From contig NZ_JAHCTA010000001.1 of assembly GCF_018474025.1 (NCBI RefSeq), positions 62,001 to 126,000 of the forward strand: a stretch of 64,000 nt of DNA, in the 5' to 3' direction. This DNA is from Alteromonas oceanisediminis (GTDB taxonomy: Bacteria > Pseudomonadota > Gammaproteobacteria > Enterobacterales > Alteromonadaceae). The notes under the pieces were generated by a model. It was not told the DNA's origin. It made no database searches and worked only from the letters and a program-made list of their open reading frames with translations. This document shows positions 17,971 through 25,195 of the stretch, one piece after another; the stretch's first letter is position 1, and every line of letters starts with the position of its first letter. A program made the position numbers and the translations under genes.

Positions 17971-18921
17971 CTACAGCCCCTTATCTAAACCAGACAAACG
18001 CCCGACGCCTTGCTTCCATTGATGATGGACATCAAAAAACCTCGCTAGGGCGTTTCGTTCACCGAGCGTTAAGTCAGGATGCCAGATATCGAGGATTAAC
18101 ACGCTGCGAGGCACTTCACCCTCGTTTTTCGCACTGTGTAAGAATGAGTCATCAAACACCATGGCTGAGCAGCCGTCATGCCAATGAAAAACCTGCCCAC
18201 CCGCTGTGAGGCTGGCGTTGGGGTTAACGTTTAACGCCACATGAAGCGTTAGTTTGATATTTGTCAGTCCATAATGAGGCGGGATAACAGCCTTCGGCAC
18301 GAGCGTCGATACAAAAGCTTCTGGGGCAAACGGTGGACACTGAGCTATTAATGGATCATCTAAAAAAGAAGAAAACGTGCTGGGCAGCGTCTTGAGTATC
18401 GGCTGAGCTTCACCACCTATCATTAACTGTACCGACTGCCAATCAGTGTATAGTTTTTGCCAGTCATCTTGTTGAGGTATATTGTCGAATCGAGTCAAAT
18501 AACTTTCAGTACTTGAATGCTCAAAGTGCCCTAACAATGATGCTGCGAGATTGTCAGCAAGGGTTCCCAATCCTGATAGCAACTCAACCGGCCAAAAAGG
18601 TTGAGCAGTCAGATCCGGCACATAAAAAAAACTCGGTTGCTGGTTGGCCAGCGCGAAAACTTTGGGTGTTAAACCGACGAACATGTCTACCGCTTTTTTT
18701 AAGCGCGTTGAACAATGGACAACACTGCCAAGTGAATCATAAAGCGCCTTGCGCGAGAGATTTGCGGCATTGGCTTTATGCTGCGACCGCCACACTAAGT
18801 TGACTGATTCGCCTCGGGAAATGACAGCGTCATACCAACTATTATAGGAATCTAGCGCTGCGGCATAATCTTGCGCGTTTAACGCCCGTATTACCGCACT
18901 TTCAAAAGAACTTAACGACAT
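17971..18921 (-). CDS. aspartyl/asparaginyl beta-hydroxylase-family protein
   Basis: Protein of 316 residues. The C-terminal half matches the Asp/Asn beta-hydroxylase domain: LTLHVALNV gives the first His, FHWHDGCSAMVFDDSFLHSAKN the second (in SFLHS), and RSVLILDIWHPDLT the 2OG-binding Arg and the signature WHP. The family is known to bind iron with two His and no acidic ligand. The N-terminal half (about 1-150) is helical and unassigned. I chose ATG 18921 over GTG 18930. Its start is only 16 bp beyond an intrinsic terminator, so it is likely expressed by readthrough. The substrate is unknown. Confidence 0.85.
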   Translation of the reverse strand: MSLSSFESAVIRALNAQDYAAALDSYNSWYDAVISRGESVNLVWRSQHKANAANLSRKALYDSLGSVVHCSTRLKKAVDMFVGLTPKVFALANQQPSFFYVPDLTAQPFWPVELLSGLGTLADNLAASLLGHFEHSSTESYLTRFDNIPQQDDWQKLYTDWQSVQLMIGGEAQPILKTLPSTFSSFLDDPLIAQCPPFAPEAFVSTLVPKAVIPPHYGLTNIKLTLHVALNVNPNASLTAGGQVFHWHDGCSAMVFDDSFLHSAKNEGEVPRSVLILDIWHPDLTLGERNALARFFDVHHQWKQGVGRLSGLDKGL

Positions 18922-18936
18922 GTTACTCACTAAACG

Positions 18937-18960
18937 TAAAAACGCCCTTTCGGGCGCTTT
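18937..18960 (-). terminator. intrinsic terminator between lipoprotein and AspH-like gene
   Basis: On the reverse strand AGCGCCCGAAAGGGCGTTTTTA: stem CGCCC/GGGCG, GAAA loop and a T-run of five. The AspH-like start codon lies 16 bp beyond, which leaves no space for a separate promoter, so termination here must be partial. Confidence 0.85.
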
Positions 18961-18989
18961 AAATCACACAATCAGTAGGGAAAACCGAC

Positions 18990-19262
18990 TTATTCGCCAT
19001 CGGCTCCTGATGTCACACCACCGCGCTGCAAGCGACGCAAGCCTTCACGACCCGCCTCTTCTTGCGCAGCTCGCTCTTCAGCAGTGCGGCATACGCGCGT
19101 CATCATGTTGGACCCTGTGCGACGCTCCATTTTGCAAATGACACCATCGTCCTTATCAATCGCAGCAACATTCTGCTCACTGCTAGACGATGAGGATGCA
19201 GTGTCGGTGCTGTTACATCCCGCTAATGCCAATAAACCGACTACCAAAAAAATATACTTCAT
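18990..19262 (-). CDS. small lipoprotein with C-x6-GSN-x5-C motif
   Basis: Predicted lipoprotein of 90 residues. The signal peptide ends in the lipobox LALAGC with lipid-bearing Cys16, followed by a Ser-rich linker and a charged domain. C43 and C58 lie in the pattern C-x6-GSN-x5-C, identical in spacing to the C-terminus of the Sel1-like protein at 15014-15520. The C-terminal tail is rich in Arg, Glu and Ala, then Gly. It follows the hydroxylase gene at 19266 by three bases with AGGGG as ribosome-binding site. Short proteins with a similar C...TGS...C motif are common in other proteobacteria and uncharacterised. Confidence 0.75.
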   Translation of the reverse strand: MKYIFLVVGLLALAGCNSTDTASSSSSSEQNVAAIDKDDGVICKMERRTGSNMMTRVCRTAEERAAQEEAGREGLRRLQRGGVTSGADGE

Positions 19263-19265
19263 AAT

Positions 19266-20390
19266 TTAACCCCTGTTAGGATAGACAACGTCCCCGTAGT
19301 GCGTTGTCGACTCTCGGATCCATTTTGTGAGAACCCACTTACTCCCTGCCGTAACTGGATTTCCAGCATGATAGGAATCACGCAACACACTACCATCATG
19401 AGCCAAATTATCAAACACTAAAATATCACCTTTCGACGCTTTTAAACGTAACTTTCGTTTAGGGAAAATCGTTTCACCGCCTTCGTACTGATCGGAAAGG
19501 TAATAGATGGCGGTCTTAACGCGCTGCCCACCATCTTGCAGGAACGTTTTAAATTGGGGCCCTTCGCCGATGATAGCGTCATAATGTGGCTTGTATTCCT
19601 GCCCTTCGACATAGCGTAGTAGGCTAAACGGCTCACCACGCGCTGCGGAAACGCCCGCTAATGACTCTGTCAATTTATCGAGGTACAGGATAAACCAATT
19701 GATCAAATCTGGGGTAACAAGAACAACATCACTGGTGCGAACACTGTGTTGAATGCTCTCACCACTTACGGGGTCGAGCACCCGTGATGGAGCCAAGTGT
19801 TTGCTTAGCGCTTGCGTAATATATGAACACGCAACGGGTGAGACGGCTTGGCTGTAAATAACGATACGTTCATCATCACACATCATGTTGGGCTTTTTGC
19901 TAAACCGCTGATTAAACGACGCAACAGCGTCTTTAAACAGTGGTTCAAGGTCAGCATCACCGTTCTCTGCCGCACCGGCAACAGCGAATTCCGCCGCAAG
20001 GTCGGGAGCAGCGTCGAGCAAATAATTTGCATACACAGGATAAAGCGGCAATTGCCACATGATATCCAGCATGATTGCCATACTCTCAACATGACCATGA
20101 ATGACCTCATGATGGAGGTCGACGACATCTTCTAATCGAAGTTCGCCACGATGGAAGAATACCTGTAACGTGACAAGGCGATGCAAAGCACCTACAACAC
20201 CCGCCTCAGACTGGCGGCGCAGGAAATCAAATGCTGACTCTGGATCATTTCTAAAGTATTGCTCGGCAAGAAAGAGTGTCGCCTCTAAGTGGCCTAACTC
20301 AGCAGCTTGCTCTAAATGACCTATAGCACCCTGTGTATTGCGCTGACCAAAACAGTCTAGCGCTTGTTGAAAAAGAGATTCACCCGTCAT
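19266..20390 (-). CDS. Sel1/TPR-repeat prolyl-4-hydroxylase-family 2OG-Fe(II) oxygenase
   Basis: Protein of 374 residues. The N-terminal part (about 1-110) has Sel1-like helical repeats (AIGHLEQAAELGHLEATLFLAEQYF-type). The C-terminal 200 residues are a prolyl-4-hydroxylase domain: KPHYDAI gives HxD, SYHAGNPV the distal His, and GSKWVLTKWIRES the 2OG-binding Lys. GGETIFP and KGDILVFDN are also diagnostic. I chose ATG 20390 over an in-frame GTG at 20408 because the latter abuts the T-run of the preceding terminator. Bacterial members hydroxylate Pro residues of proteins or peptides in known cases; the substrate here is unknown. Confidence 0.88.
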   Translation of the reverse strand: MTGESLFQQALDCFGQRNTQGAIGHLEQAAELGHLEATLFLAEQYFRNDPESAFDFLRRQSEAGVVGALHRLVTLQVFFHRGELRLEDVVDLHHEVIHGHVESMAIMLDIMWQLPLYPVYANYLLDAAPDLAAEFAVAGAAENGDADLEPLFKDAVASFNQRFSKKPNMMCDDERIVIYSQAVSPVACSYITQALSKHLAPSRVLDPVSGESIQHSVRTSDVVLVTPDLINWFILYLDKLTESLAGVSAARGEPFSLLRYVEGQEYKPHYDAIIGEGPQFKTFLQDGGQRVKTAIYYLSDQYEGGETIFPKRKLRLKASKGDILVFDNLAHDGSVLRDSYHAGNPVTAGSKWVLTKWIRESTTHYGDVVYPNRG

Positions 20391-20410
20391 AACACACTCA
20401 ATTTGCACAT

Positions 20411-20443
20411 AAAAAAAAGCCTCTCCGAAGAGAGGCTTTAGTC
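20411..20443 (-). terminator. intrinsic terminator after the large TonB-dependent receptor
   Basis: On the reverse strand a hairpin GCCTCTCTTCGGAGAGGC (TTCG loop region) is followed by eight T. It lies just after the receptor stop (20457) and 20 bp before the next start codon (20390), so readthrough is required unless a promoter overlaps it. Confidence 0.9.
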
Positions 20444-20456
20444 TACTAAGATATTC

Positions 20457-23252
20457 TTAGAAGTTCATGCTGAATCGAACGTAACCGAACTGTCCAGGTA
20501 CTTCGTACATAGACGGGTCGAAGCTGTTCGCAAAGGTAGAGAACGACACTGGTGGATCTTGATCCAACAGGTTGTTGATACCCGCTGTTACGCGTAGGTT
20601 ATCGTTAATGAAGTAACCTACTGAAACATCGTGGTAACCCATCGCGCTCAATACGTTCAGATCTGAACCATCTGGGCCTTCATTCGGGTTGCTACACAAC
20701 ACTTCGTTCAAATCGACGCCGTTCGCAGTACCGATTGCACAGTTTTCTGTTGTTTCGCCGATATGACGAATCAAGTAGTTAGCTGTCCAGTCGCCCATCA
20801 CCCAGTTCAAGCTGATGTTGGCACGGATGCGTGGAACCACATCACGGTCGAACGCACGACCTGCTTCTTTGAACGTCGTTGCCTCACCTGACACAGGGTC
20901 GATAACAATCGTATTACGCTCATCGATGTAAGTACCATCAACGCGGAATTTAAAGTCACCGAAGTCAGTTTCGAAGTTGTACGCAAATTCCATATCGAAA
21001 CCTGACGTTTCCTGACCACCTAAGTTCACCGCGCCATTAAACAAGTCTACAACGTTACCCGCTGGACCACGTTCGATAAGTGAACATAAGGTTACGCCGT
21101 CGCCCGCACAGGCATCAAGGATGTTCTGCGCACCCACTGTTGAAACTGCACCGTCAATTTCGATGTCAAACATATCGAACGTTAATGATGCACCTTCCAA
21201 CCACTCTGGGCTATATACGATACCGTAAGTAAAGCTTTCCGCTTCTTCCGCTTGAAGATCCGGGTTACCACCCACGGTGATACGAATTTGCGAGTTAGGC
21301 TGCTCGTAAGACGCAGGGATACCAGCACAGCCTGGCAGGCTGCCACGGTCTGGGTTAGAGCCATTACAAGGGTCTACCAAACCAGGGAAGCTGTCTGCGT
21401 TACCACGGAACAATTCAATGATTGACGGTGCACGGAACGCTTCTGACCACGTACCACGAAGCATTAACTGCTCATTAACACGCCATTTCAAACCAATTTT
21501 ACTGTTGGTTGTGTCACCGAAGTTGCTGTAATCAGAGTAACGAGTCGCTAGTTCTAAATCTAACGCTTCAACAAAATCTACATCAGCAATTAATGGAACG
21601 GCTAATTCTAGGTAGAACTCTTCAACACTAAATGAACCAGAAGTTGGTTGGCGAGCGTTACCCGAAGTAATACCAGCTGCAATCAAGGCATCTGGCTGAT
21701 CAAAACCTGACTGCCAGCGTTTCTCGTAACCCGCGGCAAACGCTAGGAAACCAGCAGGCAACTCCATCACTTCACCAGTGACGTTCGCCTGATAGCTCTC
21801 AAGACCAGTGCTTGAAGCATCTTGTGCAGTGAAAGTGATGTAATCCAACATTTCTTGGGTAATTGAACCTTCACCAATACCGGTAGAGCCATTGAAAAGA
21901 TCTAGAGGTACACAAGATTCGTCAGTCACACAGGCATCAGACAATGCAGCAGCAACACGGTCAGTGTTTAACAGACCTGTAGTTAGTTCGTTGTTGGTAA
22001 TATCAGCATAGGTATAACCGACATCCCAGTAGAACTCACGGTCAGCAAATTCAAATACACCTTCAAAACCACCGTTAAACTGGAACTGGTCCACGTTTTG
22101 GTTAAACTGACGGAAGCCCGCTTCAAACATACGGCGACCTAATAGGAACAGACGGCCAGGTTCGCCAACGCCCACATCCGTAGACAACGCGTAACCTAAC
22201 GGGTTGAACGGGTTATTTGCACCAATAGTGAAACCTGAGTCACCGAACGCTGTACCAATGAAAAGTGGTGTAGGTGCTAGAGCCTGCGCAGATTTACGGT
22301 TACCGTAGAATGCAGTGGCTGTTGCTGTCACATTGTCAGATAACTCATAACGACCTTGTGAATAAAGGTTAATACGCTCTTGAGGGGTCGATAAATAGTT
22401 AAACGGGGCAAAGTTAAAGCGGCTGCCTACGTTATCCCAAGGGATCAAACCACCGTTGCCGTCACCGAATAAGCTCTGGAAATCACCATTGTCATCGTAA
22501 AATGCGAAACGACCTTCAGGTGGAGCAGAAGAGCCACCAAAGCCTTGTGGAGTTCCGAATACAGGTGTTGCAGAGATGTCACGATCGCCTGCGAATGTAG
22601 GCTCTTCTTCTACGTAAGAAACGTTGAAGTAAATATTACCTTTATCGTTAGATGCACCGAAACCGATGTCATACGACTCAGAGTTTTTGTCGCCTTCGCT
22701 CAGGTACTCACCCATGTAAGCACTGGCGTGAAGACCGTCGAAATCTTGTTTAGTGATGATGTTAACAACACCGGCAACCGCGTCAGAACCGTAAACCGCA
22801 GAAGCACCGTCTTTCAATACTTCGATACGCTCAATGATAGACGATGGGATGTTGTTCAAGTCAACTGAACCGCCTAGGCCTGGAGACCAGCGCTTGCCGT
22901 TAACCAAAACCAATGTACGGTTAGAACCCAAACCACGGATGTTGATTGTAGTCGTACCGTCACCACCGTTGTTGTTGTTGGTGTTGATTGCTGAACCAGC
23001 AGAAGGAATTGCCTGAAGTACGTCACCAATCGAAGTGATACCGAAGCGTTCAATTTCGATCGCGTCAAGTACTGAAACCGGGTTTGCACCTTCGATGTCA
23101 GCGCGCTTGATGCGTGAACCTGTTACTGAAATTTTCTCAACTGAGGCACCCTCTTCTTGAGCGAATGCTGGAGCTGCGAAACCAAGCGTTGAAACTGCGC
23201 CGAATGCACAAGCCAACTTTACTGACTGTGCCAGCTTTGAGTTTGTAAACAT
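20457..23252 (-). CDS. large TonB-dependent receptor beside the 2OG-oxygenase cluster
   Basis: Outer-membrane receptor of 931 residues. The signal peptide ends APAFAQ, a TonB-box-like segment VEKISVTGSRI follows, the plug domain runs to about residue 165 (TTINIRGLGSNRTLVLVNGKR and VLKDGASAVYGSDAVAGV), and the barrel ends in FSMNF. The long extracellular loops and the GSRIKRADIEGANPVSV start are typical of the Alteromonadales/Xanthomonad receptor family whose ligands are peptides, saccharides or aromatic compounds. The ligand is unknown. A perfect TyrR box lies 178 bp upstream. SD GGGAG precedes ATG 23252. It heads a run that continues into hydroxylase genes. Confidence 0.93.
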   Translation of the reverse strand: MFTNSKLAQSVKLACAFGAVSTLGFAAPAFAQEEGASVEKISVTGSRIKRADIEGANPVSVLDAIEIERFGITSIGDVLQAIPSAGSAINTNNNNGGDGTTTINIRGLGSNRTLVLVNGKRWSPGLGGSVDLNNIPSSIIERIEVLKDGASAVYGSDAVAGVVNIITKQDFDGLHASAYMGEYLSEGDKNSESYDIGFGASNDKGNIYFNVSYVEEEPTFAGDRDISATPVFGTPQGFGGSSAPPEGRFAFYDDNGDFQSLFGDGNGGLIPWDNVGSRFNFAPFNYLSTPQERINLYSQGRYELSDNVTATATAFYGNRKSAQALAPTPLFIGTAFGDSGFTIGANNPFNPLGYALSTDVGVGEPGRLFLLGRRMFEAGFRQFNQNVDQFQFNGGFEGVFEFADREFYWDVGYTYADITNNELTTGLLNTDRVAAALSDACVTDESCVPLDLFNGSTGIGEGSITQEMLDYITFTAQDASSTGLESYQANVTGEVMELPAGFLAFAAGYEKRWQSGFDQPDALIAAGITSGNARQPTSGSFSVEEFYLELAVPLIADVDFVEALDLELATRYSDYSNFGDTTNSKIGLKWRVNEQLMLRGTWSEAFRAPSIIELFRGNADSFPGLVDPCNGSNPDRGSLPGCAGIPASYEQPNSQIRITVGGNPDLQAEEAESFTYGIVYSPEWLEGASLTFDMFDIEIDGAVSTVGAQNILDACAGDGVTLCSLIERGPAGNVVDLFNGAVNLGGQETSGFDMEFAYNFETDFGDFKFRVDGTYIDERNTIVIDPVSGEATTFKEAGRAFDRDVVPRIRANISLNWVMGDWTANYLIRHIGETTENCAIGTANGVDLNEVLCSNPNEGPDGSDLNVLSAMGYHDVSVGYFINDNLRVTAGINNLLDQDPPVSFSTFANSFDPSMYEVPGQFGYVRFSMNF

Positions 23253-23429
23253 GTATTGTCTCCCTGGACCACTATAAATTTAGTGATTGTTGTAACCGTT
23301 TTACGCGGTTTTTTATTAGTAAGGCAGTGAACCTCACGCCGATAATAACCATATCATCCGTGCGCGGTCAACTGCGTTTACACGGGGATTTAGAAAAGTT
23401 CATTATTTTTTTTTGAAATATTTTTTCCA

Positions 23430-23447
23430 TGTAAAGCAATGTTTACA
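23430..23447 (-). promoter_or_regulatory. perfect TyrR box upstream of the large receptor
   Basis: TGTAAAGCAATGTTTACA matches the TyrR consensus TGTAAA-N6-TTTACA without mismatch. It overlaps the last codons of the tryptophan dioxygenase gene and lies 178 bp before the receptor start, in the only interval that can hold its promoter. A weaker site with one good half (TTTACA) is at 23365-23382. TyrR is encoded at 27615-29171. Confidence 0.75.
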
Positions 23448-24552
23448 CAGGCTGTTTAGCCGCTTGATACAAATGAAATTCGAGATAGCGTGTGACGTTG
23501 TCAGGAAGTTTCGGTAATAAATGCTTTGGTAACAAGAAGGTAGCCATATCGAAGAAGTCTACAAACACCCGATTCGCTTGGGTTGTGCGGTGCAAATACT
23601 GGTGACCGGCCGAACCGCCAGTACCAATTTTGCCGCCTAACATGCGATGAACCATCATGGCGTGGCGATGCCGCCAAATGGTCATTTTTTCATCAACTTC
23701 GGTGAGCAGCGTAATCAATTGGAACGGCAAATTGAATATCGGCTCTTGCGAATATTGCTTAATAAATAACGCAGACAACATTGCTTTCTGACTGAGACGA
23801 AACTGGCCTTGGTCAAGCAGCGACTGATACTTATCTGTGTTGAGAAGAGCATCAAACTTTTCCTGAGTTTGGCGCAGCGCTTCAAGTTCTTTTTTTCGTT
23901 GTTCTGCGGTTAATGTGCTGTTCTCTGCAATGGTTTTTTCGTCATCGGCGAGATAGTCGTCAGTCACTTGCTTGTACAGCGACCAAAATGAAAAACCGTC
24001 AATCTCAAGCAGCGGCATTCTCGCAAGCCATTTATCGACTAACTCAAACAAACTCGCTTTACTCTCTAAATCAGTTAAGTATTGTCGATCTGCTGCGGTT
24101 AATCGGGTATAGAATGACTCCTGATCAAAATCGATTCTGTATTCACGCTTCAATCCCAGCGAAATCTCCAATTGCTTAAACTGAATGCTTTGAAAACCCG
24201 ACGCCGGCACCAGATAGTCCCGGAAGGCTAAAAATTCCTGTGGCGTCATGGTTTCCATCACACTTATCTGGTCATTCATAATTTGCTGAATTTGGGTAAT
24301 GCGGCGCAAGCGATGTACAACCGTCGTTAAATCACGATCATCAACGCGTTCGTGCGAAAAAACTGAAATAATACTGTTTAATTCATGCAGAATTTGCTTG
24401 AACCAGAGTTCGTAGACTTGATGCACAATAATGAAGAGTGTTTCATCGTGCGCGGCCGTCGCGTATTTCTGACTTTGCAATTGCTGTGCGCCCAGAATTT
24501 TATCCAATTGAAGATAGTCACCGTAGTAAACGGGCGGAATGTTATTTTTCAT
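23443..24552 (-). CDS. kynA: tryptophan 2,3-dioxygenase
   Basis: Haem enzyme that opens the indole ring of L-tryptophan to N-formylkynurenine. The protein has 369 residues, nearer the length of animal enzymes than the about 280 of the short bacterial form; the extra part includes a charged helical insert near residues 205-240. Conserved features: VYYGDYLQLDKIL, HDETLFIIVHQVYELWFKQI (substrate pocket with His), GFQSIQFKQLE, and the haem-ligand region around WRHRHAMMVHRMLGGKIGTGGSAGHQYL. No kynureninase or formamidase gene is adjacent. The TyrR box overlaps its 3' end. Confidence 0.94.
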   Translation of the reverse strand: MKNNIPPVYYGDYLQLDKILGAQQLQSQKYATAAHDETLFIIVHQVYELWFKQILHELNSIISVFSHERVDDRDLTTVVHRLRRITQIQQIMNDQISVMETMTPQEFLAFRDYLVPASGFQSIQFKQLEISLGLKREYRIDFDQESFYTRLTAADRQYLTDLESKASLFELVDKWLARMPLLEIDGFSFWSLYKQVTDDYLADDEKTIAENSTLTAEQRKKELEALRQTQEKFDALLNTDKYQSLLDQGQFRLSQKAMLSALFIKQYSQEPIFNLPFQLITLLTEVDEKMTIWRHRHAMMVHRMLGGKIGTGGSAGHQYLHRTTQANRVFVDFFDMATFLLPKHLLPKLPDNVTRYLEFHLYQAAKQPV

Positions 24553-24705
24553 TATTTCTACCTTGATGAGTAAACGCCCCTAGTTTAGCACTTTTCAGTG
24601 CGCGCTAAAGATAGGGTTTGATCATTGATTGGGTAAGACGTATAAACACAGGAACTTGATCCAATACACAGTCGCAGTGCTTACATTGCGCAGGAGAACA
24701 TTGCC

Positions 24706-24972
24706 ATGAAACTTGACGACGACATTCACAATTTTTATGAACAATTGGTGTTAGAGCGCATTGATAAACTGGGGCTAAACAAAACCAAACCGTCTGATTA
24801 TCTGGCCGATTTGTGTTGCTTAGCGTTAAATCAAGTGCCACCACGCTATATACGCTATGAAGTTGATATGGCGTTTTATCTCCCGCAAAGTGAGCGGCAG
24901 CAAATGGAAATGAATGTCGCGAATGCGATTGAAAAAGCGATAGCATTCCTTGATCAGGACGAGCCCCGATGA
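24706..24972 (+). CDS. ComFB-family late-competence-like protein
   Basis: Protein of 88 residues matching the ComFB family: short helical protein with LNKTKPSDYLADLCCLALNQVPPRYIRY, where the Cys pair and the LNQVPPRY motif are the family mark, and a second helix at the C-terminus. Cytoplasmic. In cyanobacteria some ComFB proteins bind cyclic dinucleotides; for gammaproteobacterial members no role is established. It is a single gene on the forward strand between tryptophan dioxygenase and the SRP RNA. A weak purine-rich site precedes ATG 24706. Confidence 0.8.
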   Translation: MKLDDDIHNFYEQLVLERIDKLGLNKTKPSDYLADLCCLALNQVPPRYIRYEVDMAFYLPQSERQQMEMNVANAIEKAIAFLDQDEPR

Positions 24973-25006
24973 AGGTATGAAAACCGTGTGAAACGCTGGA
25001 ATTGGT

Positions 25007-25114
25007 GGCAAGCACCTAGCCACATCCCGGCACATGAGTCGTTTGCTGCGGCTGCTCCCTTCCGGGCCTGACCGGGTTCACAAAGTATCATTGCGGGAGG
25101 ACCAAGTGCCTACC
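25007..25114 (-). ncRNA. ffs: signal recognition particle RNA (4.5S)
   Basis: Small bacterial SRP RNA on the reverse strand. The apical domain shows the invariant stretch GGTCAGGCCCGGAAGGGAGCAGCC, reported here only by its key parts: GGTCAGG, the GGAAG tetraloop and AGCAGCC. The ends GGTAGGCACTT and AGGTGCTTGCC pair over at least 13 positions with a few G-U pairs. Length about 108 nt is normal. It guides nascent membrane proteins with Ffh. Confidence 0.96.
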
Positions 25115-25146
25115 ATTGAAAAACGCTGTAGGTAACAGCGGCGCGC

Positions 25147-25175
25147 ATTATCCCTATTTGCTCAGGGGATTGCAA
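25147..25175 (-). promoter_or_regulatory. sigma-70 promoter of ffs
   Basis: On the reverse strand TTGCAA (25170-25175) and GATAAT (25147-25152) are separated by 17 bp and followed by the GC-rich discriminator GCGCGCC, typical of stable RNA promoters under stringent control. A hairpin with five T lies between it and the RNA (25119-25140). Confidence 0.75.
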
Positions 25176-25195
25176 CCGCTGTAACCGCCCCTAGA

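Noticed and set aside
24605-25015. 136-codon open frame on the reverse strand opposite ComFB and the SRP RNA
   Set aside because: It covers the SRP RNA 3' end and the antisense of ComFB, has low-complexity His/Cys composition and no ribosome-binding site; it is a shadow frame.
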